Of a DNA stretch of 60,937 bases, positions 42,845 to 53,800 are shown one piece after another (the stretch's first letter is position 1; every line of letters begins with the position of its first letter). The DNA comes from Flammeovirgaceae bacterium UBA1842 (GTDB lineage: Bacteria; Bacteroidota; Bacteroidia; Cytophagales; Cyclobacteriaceae), in contig DDIU01000007.1 in NCBI GenBank assembly GCA_002338655.1, forward strand, positions 1 to 60,937, in the 5' to 3' direction. The position numbers were made by a program, and so were the translations under genes. The notes below the pieces were generated by a model. It saw only the letters and a program-made list of their open reading frames with translations. It was not told where the DNA came from and did not search any database.

Positions 42845-43881
42845 ATCAATTGAGTTGATTTAGAATTGAGTTGCAAAAATAGGAAAAATTGAAGTCCAAA
42901 GCCCAACGTACCCAGTAATAAATGAACAGGTTGTAATACTGCAGGGATATTAAAATAGGCCATGATTGTACCTGTAATAACAGTGATAAGTATTACCGCT
43001 ATAAGGGAGTTTACTATCCTAGATTTAATTTCCAATTTAAACAATTGATAAAGCAATGCAGCATGTAATATCAAAATCACCCACGAAAAAGACCTATGAA
43101 TCTCGAATTCTAATCCCAAATTAACAACCCACTCTGTCCTTGGTAAATTTAAGGCAAGGTGATCAATCACTTCCCTTACTTGCGTCCCAAGTACTACTTG
43201 GAATATCAATGTAACCATACACAAGCCCAGCGTGATTAAAATCCATTTTATATTGATCTTCCCAGTATTGATGAGAAGATCAGGATTACTTCTTATTACT
43301 ATCCAACTGAGCATAGCAACGAGAACAAGTGCCAACAGCATATGCACTGTTACCATTACTGGAATTAACTTGGTTGATACCACTAAAGAGCCCACCCAGC
43401 CTTGAAAAACAACCAATATTAGAGATGCCAAAGCCATTACGAATACTTTAGTATCCTTCTTTATGAATTTGAATGAAAGGTAGAAAGTGATGATTATAAA
43501 TATTCCGGTAAGGACTCCGGTCAGTCTATTGAAGTATTCAATCCAAGTTTTCGTAGGATTAAAGTCAGACTCATGCAAAATCGATTCATGCAACACCTTA
43601 TCGGCAAGTTCATTGAAACCAAAAAAGTTTAAATAACTAGCCAATTTAATATTCTTATCCGCTCTTTTTTGAGAATAAACCTCTTTGTAATTAGCAGGTA
43701 GCTGGGAAATGTGTGTTGGAGGAACATAGCTACCAAAACATTTTGGCCAATCCGGGCAACCCATACCAGAGCCAGTAGTTCTCACTATCCCTCCTACAAG
43801 TATTAAAAAGTAAACAGCAACGAGAGTGAGCAAACTGAATTTTCCCAGTTTGCTCATTTCCCGACTATTATTATTTTCCAT
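42841..43881 (-). CDS. ctaA: Heme A synthase (COX15/CtaA)
   Basis: The enzyme oxidises heme O to heme A. The 346-residue protein has eight membrane helices. The conserved segment GGIVRTTGSGMGCPDWPKCFG near residue 30 and the internal repeat with GSLVVSTKLIPVMVTVHM are typical; the heme-binding His residues are in TVHML, EIHRSFSW and QPVHLLLG. It overlaps the subunit I gene by 11 bases and the heme O synthase gene by 4. Confidence 0.96.
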   Translation of the reverse strand: MENNNSREMSKLGKFSLLTLVAVYFLILVGGIVRTTGSGMGCPDWPKCFGSYVPPTHISQLPANYKEVYSQKRADKNIKLASYLNFFGFNELADKVLHESILHESDFNPTKTWIEYFNRLTGVLTGIFIIITFYLSFKFIKKDTKVFVMALASLILVVFQGWVGSLVVSTKLIPVMVTVHMLLALVLVAMLSWIVIRSNPDLLINTGKINIKWILITLGLCMVTLIFQVVLGTQVREVIDHLALNLPRTEWVVNLGLEFEIHRSFSWVILILHAALLYQLFKLEIKSRIVNSLIAVILITVITGTIMAYFNIPAVLQPVHLLLGTLGFGLQFFLFLQLNSKSTQLI

Positions 43882-45745
43882 CTATGACAATGGCTTTGCT
43901 ATCCGTTCCCTCAAGTTTGATCAACTCATTTTCTTGTTCGAAGTTGGATTCAAGTGTTTCTGAAAAAGGGATATGTTGGGGGATAAAGTCTTTTTCAGCC
44001 CCTGGCTTACTATAATCATACGGCCATCTGTAAACAGTTGGAATCTCTCCTGGCCAGTTGCCATGTCCTGGATTGATTGGCGTAGTCCATTCTAAAGTAT
44101 TTGATTCCCAAGGATTAGCTGGTGCTCTCCTACCTCTCCACATACTATGGAAGAAATTAAAGATGAATATAAATTGTGCACTTAGCGTTAAGATAGCAGC
44201 TATACTTACAAGCATGTTCAAATCCGTAAATGAATTTAAGGCATCAAAGTTTGTAAATGAATAGTACCTTCTTGGGTAACCCGCAATACCTATGTAGTGC
44301 ATTGGGAAGAATACCAAATAAATACCAATAAACGATAACCAGAAATGGATATACCCCAACTTAGCATCCATCATCCTGCCAAACATCTTAGGATACCAGT
44401 GGTATACACCCGCTACCATACCGAAAAATGATGCGCTTCCCATAACTAAATGGAAGTGTGCTACCACAAAATAAGTATCATGTAATTGAATATCAATTGC
44501 AGCACTACCTAGGAATATACCAGTAATACCTCCCGAAATAAAGAAAGATACAAGTCCCATAGAAAACAACATCGCTGGCGTGAACCTTATATTCCCTTTC
44601 CAGAGTGTGGTAAGGTAATTAAACACCTTAACAGCTGAAGGAACTGCAATAATCAATGTTAATATCATAAACACTGATCCTAAGAATGGGTTCATCCCTG
44701 TTACAAACATATGATGTGCCCATACTACAAATGACAATAAAGAAATAAACAATAATGAACCTACCATTGCCTTATAACCAAATATTGGTTTTCTAGAATT
44801 GGTAGATATAATTTCAGAGGTAATTCCAAATGCAGGTAAGATCACAATATAAACCTCAGGGTGGCCTAAGAACCAAAATAAATGCTGAAATAATATTGGG
44901 CTTCCTCCTTGATTGGGCAATGCTTCCCCATTTATATAAATGTCAGATAAGTAAAAACTTGTACCAAAACTTCTATCAAAGATCAACAGCAATACAGCCG
45001 AAAATAATACGGGAAAAGAAAGTAAACCTACAATAGCAGTAAAGAAGAATCCCCAAATAGTAAGTGGTAATTTGGAAAATGACATCCCCTTTGTCCGTAG
45101 GTTTATTATCGTGGTTATATAGTTAATTCCACCCAACAAAGTAGAAATAATGAACAACGCCATTGACACCAGCCACATTGTCATCCCCAGACCCGAACCA
45201 CTTATTGCCTGAGGCAGTGCACTCAGAGGGGGGTAAATTACCCAACCACCAGATGCAGGTCCTGTTTCAATAAACAGTGATGTAAGCATGATAATACTTG
45301 AAACAAAAAAGAACCAGTAAGAAAGCATGTTCATAAAACCAGATGCCATGTCCCTAGCTCCAATCTGTAGTGGAATCAAGAAATTACTAAAGGTACCACT
45401 TAAACCGGCCGTCAACACAAAGAATACCATTATGGTACCATGCATTGTAACAAGTGCTAAATAAAATTCAGGATCTATTTTACCTTGTGATGTTATCCAA
45501 TCACCCAAAAAAGGTCTTAACCATCCCAATTCAGCTTCTGGAAAGCCTAGCTGCAATCTAAAGATTACTGATAGTGTACCTCCCAACAATGCCCAAAATA
45601 TCCCTGTAATCAGGAATTGTTTGGCAATCATTTTGTGGTCAGTACTAAATATATAAGTCGTCCAAAAATTACTTCCATGATCGTGATCATGCTCATGACC
45701 ATCGTGATGTGTTTCTTCTGTAATATGTATGTCAGCAGTAGCCAT
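43871..45745 (-). CDS. ctaD: Cytochrome c oxidase subunit I
   Basis: This is the catalytic subunit, with heme a, heme a3 and CuB. The 624-residue protein has twelve helices and the A-family motif FLGHPEVYI with the proton-channel Glu. The ligands are the two His of AHHMF and the paired His in VVAHFHLVMG. It also has a short His/Asp-rich N-terminus (HHDGHEHDHDHG) that may bind metal (inference). The C-terminus is extended beyond the last helix. It follows subunit II by 12 bases. Confidence 0.97.
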   Translation of the reverse strand: MATADIHITEETHHDGHEHDHDHGSNFWTTYIFSTDHKMIAKQFLITGIFWALLGGTLSVIFRLQLGFPEAELGWLRPFLGDWITSQGKIDPEFYLALVTMHGTIMVFFVLTAGLSGTFSNFLIPLQIGARDMASGFMNMLSYWFFFVSSIIMLTSLFIETGPASGGWVIYPPLSALPQAISGSGLGMTMWLVSMALFIISTLLGGINYITTIINLRTKGMSFSKLPLTIWGFFFTAIVGLLSFPVLFSAVLLLIFDRSFGTSFYLSDIYINGEALPNQGGSPILFQHLFWFLGHPEVYIVILPAFGITSEIISTNSRKPIFGYKAMVGSLLFISLLSFVVWAHHMFVTGMNPFLGSVFMILTLIIAVPSAVKVFNYLTTLWKGNIRFTPAMLFSMGLVSFFISGGITGIFLGSAAIDIQLHDTYFVVAHFHLVMGSASFFGMVAGVYHWYPKMFGRMMDAKLGYIHFWLSFIGIYLVFFPMHYIGIAGYPRRYYSFTNFDALNSFTDLNMLVSIAAILTLSAQFIFIFNFFHSMWRGRRAPANPWESNTLEWTTPINPGHGNWPGEIPTVYRWPYDYSKPGAEKDFIPQHIPFSETLESNFEQENELIKLEGTDSKAIVIDGK

Positions 45746-45757
45746 AATAAAATCTTC

Positions 45758-46822
45758 TTATAATGATGCGTCTAATTCAGTATCTTCAATTCCAGCCTTT
45801 ATCTTAGCTAGTTCTCTTTTTTCTGCGGGTATATCCTTCAAGTAATCGGGATTCAACTTCAACCAGGGTTGTTGTTCTGATTTCCATTTATCATAATCTT
45901 CTTGAGTATCTACAACCACTTTTAATTTCATCGAAAAGTGTGCCCTTCCACAGATTTCGGCACAAGTAATAAAATAGTCAAAATCCGGGTTTCCTATCTC
46001 ATCACGCAATTCCTGTGTGGTTTTGGTGGCGGTAAACTTGAAATGAGTTGGCATACCTGGTACGGCATCCATTTTTACCCTTTGATGTGGCATAAACACA
46101 CTATGCAATACATCCCTTGCTCTTATTATCAGTAGCACTTCTTTATTTACTGGTAAATGCATTTCCAATGGTGTGAAATCATCATAGGAGTTTTCATCAG
46201 TGACATCAATCCCAAACAGGTTACCATTTTTATCATCAATGAGTTTATAGTTATAATCCCCTAGTTGATTATCCTTAATGCCTGGGTAACGCACTGCCCA
46301 AGCAAATTGATAGCCCATCACCTCTATTACCTCTGCATCATCCGATGCCTTACCGGTAATATCATGCCATGCTTGTAGACCGTAGTATCCTAATACTACT
46401 AATACAATTGAAGGAACAATAGTCCACATTAATTCCAGTTTTACATTATCAGGGTAGAATGTTGCCCTATGCCCCTCTTTATGCTGGTACTTATAGCCAA
46501 ACCAAAATAGAAGAATATTGGTAATTACAAATACAACACCGGTAATGGCAGTAGTAACCCAAAATAACTTATCTGTAAGCTCTCCATGAATTGATGCCAC
46601 AGGCAGTGTATACTTATCAAAATATACCCATGAGTACCAGAACATAAACCCAAGGCCAGCGATCATTACAATCATCATTAGGGCACCATTGACCCGGTTA
46701 CTCATACTAACAACCTTCTTGTCGGTTCCTTTTACTACATTGACTAATGATCCTATTCTAAATAATGTATATAGAATAAACAGTAGAAGTAGAACACCGA
46801 TTACAATTATTACTTCGAACAT
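45758..46822 (-). CDS. ctaC: Cytochrome c oxidase subunit II with two extra N-terminal helices
   Basis: The 354-residue protein has four predicted membrane helices (about 1-21, 44-66, 84-108 and 126-148) rather than the usual two. A cupredoxin domain with a full CuA site follows: the upstream His in VLHSVFMPH and CAEICGRAHFSM. No C-terminal cytochrome c is fused, so this is an aa3-type, not a caa3-type, enzyme. The electron donor must be a separate heme protein such as ActE or the ActA heme domain. It lies 26 bases after actF. Confidence 0.95.
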   Translation of the reverse strand: MFEVIIVIGVLLLLFILYTLFRIGSLVNVVKGTDKKVVSMSNRVNGALMMIVMIAGLGFMFWYSWVYFDKYTLPVASIHGELTDKLFWVTTAITGVVFVITNILLFWFGYKYQHKEGHRATFYPDNVKLELMWTIVPSIVLVVLGYYGLQAWHDITGKASDDAEVIEVMGYQFAWAVRYPGIKDNQLGDYNYKLIDDKNGNLFGIDVTDENSYDDFTPLEMHLPVNKEVLLIIRARDVLHSVFMPHQRVKMDAVPGMPTHFKFTATKTTQELRDEIGNPDFDYFITCAEICGRAHFSMKLKVVVDTQEDYDKWKSEQQPWLKLNPDYLKDIPAEKRELAKIKAGIEDTELDASL

Positions 46823-46848
46823 ATTTTTTTAATTTATCTTATTATCAA

Positions 46849-48195
46849 TTAAATGTTATGGTGTAAACTCTCTTCCAACATAGGGTCATTTTTAGCAATC
46901 AAAGGCATTTTCGCCAAGCTTGAAAGTGCTATAAACATAAATGCCGCTAAAAACATCATCGCCATTCCTATTTCCACAAAACCAAAGGTTCCCTCAAATT
47001 TCATTACACTCGGTGTTACCATTAGATAAAAATCAAACCAATGACCAACCAAAACAATTGGACAAACCACCTTGAGCATTGACATATGTCGTTTTGCATC
47101 GCGAGTCATAAATAACAAGAAGGGGAAAAGGAAATTCAATATTAAATTAAGAAAAAACACCCAACTATATTGACTAGCATTTATTCTTTGAACAAAATAA
47201 ACTGATTCTTCTGGTATGTTGGCATAGTATATTAACAAAAATTGCGCAAACCATAAGTATGTCCAGAAAATACTAAAGGCGAATATATACTTACCTAAAT
47301 CATGTAAATGATTGGCATTTACTACTTTAAGATATCCTCTTTGCTTGAGGAGTACCACAATAAATGTAATTCCTGCAAGGCCACTTACCCACCAACTAGC
47401 AAAGACATACCAACCTATTAAAGTACTTTTCCAGTGAGGATCAATTGACATTATCCAATCCCATGCTGCAATAGAAGATGAGAATGCAAAAATGAGTAGG
47501 AATATAATTGATAATTTTTTCGCTTTGTACCAATGTTTTACATCACCATCAATATCCTCACTCAGCATTTCCTTTTTAATCCATCGGAAAAACATTACCC
47601 AAAGAGCAAAAAATAAAACCAACCTTAATAGATAAAATAAAGGAAAGGTGCCAGATTCTAATGGCCAGTACCAATATGCGGCTTTTCCTTGGATCAAATG
47701 ATCACCGCCATGTTCTGCATAAAGTGACGCATGAGTCCAATGAAAAACATCGCCTTTGACCATGAACCATGTTGCTATCATCAGTATACCTGCAATAGGT
47801 AACCAATGGGCCATTGCCAAAGGTATACGGTTTATTCCAGCTGACCAGCCGGCCTGTGAAACATAGTGAATGGCTACAAAAAACAATCCGATTATTGCCA
47901 ATCCTGTGAAGTAAATATTGTTCACCCAAAGGTTACTATAAATTCTTTTTAACCAAGTAGCACTACCATGATGCCCTTCCTCACCTGCTTCATGCGCTTC
48001 CGCTTCCCCATGTGTTGATTGATCCGTGCTTTCGACATGTTCAGTCAAGTTATTAGTGGCGTGTTCACCTTCCTCAGCATGTCCACCTGACATTGATGAT
48101 ATTGTGCCAATTACCAATAGTACAATTCCAATCAGCCCAATTATCATTATGGTTTTCTTTGCACTTGCTGTAAACGAAAATCTTTCTTCAGTCAT
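46849..48195 (-). CDS. actF: Alternative complex III subunit ActF
   Basis: The 448-residue integral membrane protein has ten predicted helices and belongs to the NrfD-like quinone-interacting group. After the first helix there is a His/Glu-rich loop of about 40 residues (ending EAGEEGHHGSATW) that is longer than in ActC. Together with ActC it forms the membrane core of the menaquinol:cytochrome c oxidoreductase. It is followed by subunit II of the oxidase in the same operon. Confidence 0.93.
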   Translation of the reverse strand: MTEERFSFTASAKKTIMIIGLIGIVLLVIGTISSMSGGHAEEGEHATNNLTEHVESTDQSTHGEAEAHEAGEEGHHGSATWLKRIYSNLWVNNIYFTGLAIIGLFFVAIHYVSQAGWSAGINRIPLAMAHWLPIAGILMIATWFMVKGDVFHWTHASLYAEHGGDHLIQGKAAYWYWPLESGTFPLFYLLRLVLFFALWVMFFRWIKKEMLSEDIDGDVKHWYKAKKLSIIFLLIFAFSSSIAAWDWIMSIDPHWKSTLIGWYVFASWWVSGLAGITFIVVLLKQRGYLKVVNANHLHDLGKYIFAFSIFWTYLWFAQFLLIYYANIPEESVYFVQRINASQYSWVFFLNLILNFLFPFLLFMTRDAKRHMSMLKVVCPIVLVGHWFDFYLMVTPSVMKFEGTFGFVEIGMAMMFLAAFMFIALSSLAKMPLIAKNDPMLEESLHHNI

Positions 48196-48234
48196 TTGTT
48201 ATTCGATTTACTTTTTAATAACTCTTGTGAGCTT

Positions 48235-48903
48235 TTACTTTTGTATAGATTTAACATATTTGGCAATCTTCCATCTGTCTTCAGGGCTTACCTGCGACCC
48301 ATGTGCCCCCATAAGGCCTTTACCCCAAGTAATTACATGAAAAATATGTCCTTCGGTCATATTCTTAAATGCATCACTTTGCAAATTGGCTACACCTGCA
48401 AAAACTGGTAGTCCATCAGGGTCATTAGCTGGTGGTGAGGCTATGAGACCATCACCTTCTCCTTTTGGTCCATGGCAATGATCACAATACTTTCCATATA
48501 AAATCTTTCCATCTTGGATGGCCGCAGCGGTCATCGAACTATCAATAGGACTTTTCAAGACCCTAGATGCATAGTCAATACTATCCTTTGGTATTCTATA
48601 AGGTAAAAAACCATATTTATTCCTTTTTACCGTATTGGCTGGAGGAGTTCGCATGGTCATTCTATTCTTATTATAAGGATTGGAGTTATAATATTCACCA
48701 TGCCCATCTGATGGGTTGTTTAGGAATTGTGTTGCCTCTCCAGATCCTTCATCAGTAATTTGGGATAAGCCCTCATAAGGCACTGAATGATACATGTTAG
48801 GTGCATATTCCAACCCTTGATTATCTCCTCCTGCACCGCAGCCAGCAGCTATAATGCCAATGGTAATTATTACTGCGTAGTTAAAATTCTTATATATTCT
48901 CAT
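48235..48903 (-). CDS. actE: Alternative complex III subunit ActE, monoheme cytochrome c lipoprotein
   Basis: I start at the ATG at 48903 (222 residues) because it gives a lipobox at Cys22 (IIAAGC) after a normal signal; an ATG at 48942 is in frame but overlaps actD by 17 bases. One heme c site, CDHCHG, lies in a cytochrome c domain in the second half, with a distal Met likely in the MTEGHIFH region. In known structures ActE carries electrons at the edge of the complex towards the oxidase. Confidence 0.93.
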   Translation of the reverse strand: MRIYKNFNYAVIITIGIIAAGCGAGGDNQGLEYAPNMYHSVPYEGLSQITDEGSGEATQFLNNPSDGHGEYYNSNPYNKNRMTMRTPPANTVKRNKYGFLPYRIPKDSIDYASRVLKSPIDSSMTAAAIQDGKILYGKYCDHCHGPKGEGDGLIASPPANDPDGLPVFAGVANLQSDAFKNMTEGHIFHVITWGKGLMGAHGSQVSPEDRWKIAKYVKSIQK

Positions 48904-48925
48904 ACCAATTTGAATGTTCTTAATC

Positions 48926-49450
48926 TTAAAAATTTTTATCATTCACTTCACTAGCACCGCTACCTTGAATCACCTTTTTAATATCCTCTTTAGTGATGTT
49001 GTTTTTTGCAAGGTCTACAGCCATTACATGCTTATCATCAGTAATTCTGATGTCCATTAACCTTGGTTTTTTATAAGGTTTTAGATCACTCACAATCATA
49101 AAAGTAGCAACCATACCCAATGCTGATATAAGTACTGTCAATTCGAAAGTAACTGGAATAAAAGGTGCAAACGAAATAAAGTTCTTACCTCCTATGATCA
49201 TTGGCCAGTCATAACCCAACATCCAAATCTGCATGGTTAGGGCGAGTGTAGTGCCTAGCAAACCAAACAAAAAAGCAGCGATTGGAAGACGTGTACGTTT
49301 ATATCCTAAAGCTTCATCTATTCCGTGAACAGGGAATGGTGAATATACCTCGTGGATTTTAATACCACTATCCCTTACCTGTTTGATAGCAGATAGCAGC
49401 ACATCTTCATCATTATAAATTCCTAACACAAAGTTTTTATTACTTTCCAT
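48926..49450 (-). CDS. actD: Alternative complex III subunit ActD (DUF3341)
   Basis: The 174-residue protein has an N-terminal soluble domain (FVLGIYNDEDVLLSAIKQVRDSG), the GIKIHEVYSPFPVHGIDEAL motif of DUF3341, and two membrane helices. It carries no cofactor. The gene sits one base from actC, and its end overlaps the longer reading of actE. Confidence 0.93.
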   Translation of the reverse strand: MESNKNFVLGIYNDEDVLLSAIKQVRDSGIKIHEVYSPFPVHGIDEALGYKRTRLPIAAFLFGLLGTTLALTMQIWMLGYDWPMIIGGKNFISFAPFIPVTFELTVLISALGMVATFMIVSDLKPYKKPRLMDIRITDDKHVMAVDLAKNNITKEDIKKVIQGSGASEVNDKNF

Positions 49451-49451
49451 T

Positions 49452-50825
49452 TTACTTATTCTCTTTTGAGGATGTTGACTTAATAATACTCTTTATTTCG
49501 CTCATGTTTATCACTGGAAAGAACTTGGCAAATAATAAGAATGCCGTAAAGAAAAATCCGAAAGTGAATAAAAAGACGCCTATATCATAACGGGTAGGGT
49601 AAAACATAGACCAACTTGAAGGCAAATAATCATGGCTAAGATCAATCACAATGATATCGAAACGCTCGAACCACATTCCTATATTCACTACAATTGAAAT
49701 TACAAATGACCATACAAAGCTAGTTCGTACTTTCTTGAACCATAATGTAGCAGGCACAAGAATATTACAGATGATAAGTGCCCACCATGCCCAAGCCCAA
49801 GGACCAGTAGCCGCACCATATGACATGTACATATAATCTTCAAAGTCTAAGCCACTGTACCAACCCATGAAAAATTCAGTAGTATAAGCAATGGCCACAA
49901 TACCACCTGTTATAATAATTACAATATTCATTAACTCGACATGCCCACGGGTAATATAATCCTCAAAGTGCATCACCTTACGGGTAATGAGCAACAGTGT
50001 TTGAACCATGGCAAATCCTGAGAATATGGCTCCCGCAACGAAGTAAGGCGGGAATATTGTACTATGCCATCCAGGGATTACCGAAGTAGCAAAGTCCATG
50101 GATACAATGGTGTGAACAGAAAGTACAAGTGGGGTAGCTAATCCAGCTAGTATCAATGCTACAGATTCATATCTTGACCAGGTTTTTGCTGCTCCATCCC
50201 ATCCAAAACTTAAAGCTCCATAGACCATTTTAGAAATCTTATTGGTCGCTCTATCACGAATAGAGGCAAAATCAGGAATAAGGCCAATGTACCAGAACAC
50301 CAAGGATACAGTAAAATAAGTACTTACCGCAAACACGTCCCACAACAATGGAGAGTTAAAGTTCACCCAAAGGGATCCAAAAGTATTAGGTAATGGTAAT
50401 GCCCAATAGAACCCTAACCAAAGACGTCCCATGTGAAGTCCAGGGAAACAAGCCGCACATATAACTGCGAATATAGTCATTGCTTCAGCCGCCCTGTTAA
50501 TAGACATTCTCCATTTTTGCCTGAACAGCAAAAGTATGGCTGAAATCAAGGTACCGGCATGACCAATACCTACCCACCACACGAAGTTAGTGATATCCCA
50601 TGCCCAGCCTATTGTTTTGTTCAGTCCCCATACGCCTATTCCGTCCCAGACAAGTATAAAAACAGCACAAGCTCCTATGCCTAAGGCTGACAATGCAACT
50701 GCCATTCCAATCATCCAAGATTTTGAAGGTCTACCTTCTAACTGGCTGCATATATCTTCGGTAACATCGTGTGCGGTTTTGCCACCGGTAACTAATGGCT
50801 CGCGAACGGATGAAGTAACTTGCAT
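49452..50825 (-). CDS. actC: Alternative complex III subunit ActC (NrfD-like)
   Basis: The 457-residue membrane protein has about ten helices. It belongs to the NrfD/PsrC family, with AHDVTEDI near the start and the quinone-site region GIGHAGTLISAILLLFRQKW. With ActB it is thought to form the quinol-oxidising module. It follows actB by 59 bases, the largest gap inside the act genes. Confidence 0.95.
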   Translation of the reverse strand: MQVTSSVREPLVTGGKTAHDVTEDICSQLEGRPSKSWMIGMAVALSALGIGACAVFILVWDGIGVWGLNKTIGWAWDITNFVWWVGIGHAGTLISAILLLFRQKWRMSINRAAEAMTIFAVICAACFPGLHMGRLWLGFYWALPLPNTFGSLWVNFNSPLLWDVFAVSTYFTVSLVFWYIGLIPDFASIRDRATNKISKMVYGALSFGWDGAAKTWSRYESVALILAGLATPLVLSVHTIVSMDFATSVIPGWHSTIFPPYFVAGAIFSGFAMVQTLLLITRKVMHFEDYITRGHVELMNIVIIITGGIVAIAYTTEFFMGWYSGLDFEDYMYMSYGAATGPWAWAWWALIICNILVPATLWFKKVRTSFVWSFVISIVVNIGMWFERFDIIVIDLSHDYLPSSWSMFYPTRYDIGVFLFTFGFFFTAFLLFAKFFPVINMSEIKSIIKSTSSKENK

Positions 50826-50884
50826 ATTCTCTTTTTTTTTAGTTCTTAGTTTAACAATTTTTCACTCAAGGCTTGGTAAACATC

Positions 50885-53800
50885 CTAAGCCTCCGATTGC
50901 TCTTTATTTCTAATTTTAGTCAAATAGGTCACATTAGGCTTCACCCCAAGCTCTTCCAATACATGGTAGGCTCTTGGCTCACCTATTTCGGTTTCAATGA
51001 TATAATCAGCCTTCTTAGTGTCCTTAATTTTCAAAAGCTTGCTTATTCTACTCTCCTTATCCTTCATGTCACCAAAAATAATGGCGTCAGCAGGACATGC
51101 ACTTGCGCAAGCCACTTCAATTTCACCATCTTTTGGACGTCTCTTTTCCTTTTTAGCCTCCAATTTACCATACTGGATTCTTTGTACACAAAGAGAGCAT
51201 TTCTCCATTACACCACGTGATCTTACGGTCACATCAGGATTAAGCACCATTTTGCCCAAGTCATTGTTCATTGAAGTGTTTATATCTTCAAACTGAGAGT
51301 TGTCATGGTACTTAAACCAGTTGAACCTTCTCACTTTATACGGGCAGTTATTGGCACAGTATCTTGTACCGATACATCTGTTATAAGTCATCTGGTTAAG
51401 TCCTTCAGTACTATGTGTAGTAGCCGCAACTGGACAAACTGTCTCACAAGGAGCGTTGTTACAGTGCTGGCACATCATAGGCTGGAATGTTACCTCAGGG
51501 TTATCCGTAGCCTCAATCATCTCATAGTAGTCTGTTGTGCCTTTCTTGGAACTATAGTATCTATCGATACGAATCCAGTGCATATCTCTCCTATTAACCA
51601 CCTCTTGGCGGCCAACTACTGGTATATTGTTTTCAGATTGACAAGCTATATGACAAGCGCTACAACCAGTACATGAGTTAAGGTCAATAACCATTCCCCA
51701 GTGGTGGTTCTTATATTCATGTCCTTCCCACAAGCTTATATTTCCAGGGCTGGTTTGTCCACTTGGCTCCATCCAGTTGGAAACTTGTGGATGATATCTG
51801 CCAGCAAAGGCATCTTTTTGATACTCAGAAAGTGTTGACTCCTGAATGACATAATCCCTGTCCATTACGGTCTGGTATGTCTGAGTCTGTGCTATATGAT
51901 ATTTTTCGTCTAGTACTTCTACAGTTACCCCACTAGTGACATTTAAATTGGTCGCACCATTTTGACTAGTTAATAAGGGATAAGCGTCAACGCCTACTCC
52001 ATTGGCCACCTTACCAGCACTTGTCCTTCCATACCCCAAAGCTAAACCTACCGTACCCTGAGCCTGACCGGGTTGGATTAATATTGGAAGTATCAAAGAT
52101 TGTCCTCCAACAGTCACTTTGGCTTTGTTACACTCCCCTTGGAATGAAGTCACTTTATTGTCTCTTGCCCAAGCTTGAGAAACTGTCAAATAATTATCCC
52201 AAGTGGCTTTTGACACAGGATCGGGCATTTCTTGCAACCAAGGGTTGTTTGCCTGAGATCCATCACCTACGCCCAATTTGAAATAAAGTGCCAACTCGGT
52301 ATCTGCTGCTTTCACCGCAGTAGCCAATGCTGCTGCGCTATTTACATCCCCGGCAAATTCAAAAGATTGTGTTTCAGTTTCAGTATCTAAGACACCATTA
52401 TAAAGGGTTTGATCCCAAAATGTATCAAAACTTCCTGTAAACGACATGTGTCGTCTCCAGTAATTTCTCAAATAATTGTAGTACTCCTCTTCTGAACCTG
52501 CCCAAGTCAGCAGTGTGTCTTGTGCTTGTCTTGTATTAAATATTGGCGTTATCGCAGGTTGGGTTAAACTATATGAGCCTTTAACAGGTTCAGCATCATT
52601 CCATGATTCTAAGAAATGATGATCAGGAGCTACATAGTCCACTAAACTTGCCGTTTCATCAGGTCGTGCTGAAGTAGATACTTTTAATGATACTTTACTT
52701 AGTGCTGCCTTTAGTTCTGTACCTCTTCTGTGGTCATATACAGGGTTGCAGTTAAAGAATATTAATCCTGCGATTGTTCCCCCATTAATGTCTGAGACCA
52801 ACTTATCCATTGCTGCGTCATCTCCCTGACGGTAATTGACAGGTCTAGATAAATCAATTGTTGATCCATAATTGGATAACATGCTATTGATTCCATTAAT
52901 CAATGTCTGAATAGCAGGGTCATTGGAGCCTGAAACAACGATTGATTTTCCGCTGGCTTTTACTAAGTCAGAAGCAGCTTTATCAATATTTGCATATTTT
53001 CCTGCTCCGGCTACCGAAGTGCCACCTGTTTTAGCTGAAACTGCATTGTATAATGCCGCCACTGCCTTTCCTTCATCTGAAGGCTTAATTGGAATCCTAT
53101 AATCAGCATTTGAACCTGTTAATGATAAATTGGATTCAAACTGATAATGGCGAGACATTTTCTTTTTGCCATCACCCAGTTTTCTTGTCTTGCTGTATTG
53201 TTTTGTGTATTCAATAGGTGAAATCCAAGTGCCTAGGAAATCGGCAGCAAAACTTACAATAACATCTGCTTTACTAAAGTCATAAGATGGGATGGCCCTC
53301 ACGCCAAACGAGTCTTCATTGGCTTTAGCCATTCCATAAGCTGAAATTGCATCGTAAGTTACATGTGAAGTATTTGGATATTTTGCTTTAAAGTCCTCAA
53401 TAACCTGTTTGGTTGATGGGCTTAATATTGTATTAGAGACAATTCTTATTTGACCGCCTTGAGCTGCGATACTGCCCAATTTGGTAATTACTTCTTTATC
53501 AAGGGTGTTCCAGTCGGTGTCTTTACCCGCAGCTTTAGGGTTTCTCAACCTTTCATTGTCATACAAAGTAAGCACAGAGGCTTCTACCTGGGCGTTAACA
53601 CCACCTTGGGTCAACTTAGAAAGCTTGTTACCTTCAATTTTGATAGGTCTTCCTTCCCTGGTTTTTACAACGATACTACAATAGTCACCTCCATTGACAT
53701 AGGTAGAAGCATAATAATTAGGCACACCTGGATCAACATCCACGGGTTTGTTAACGTAAGGAATGGCCTTTCTAATAGGAGCCTCACATGCAGCCAATGA

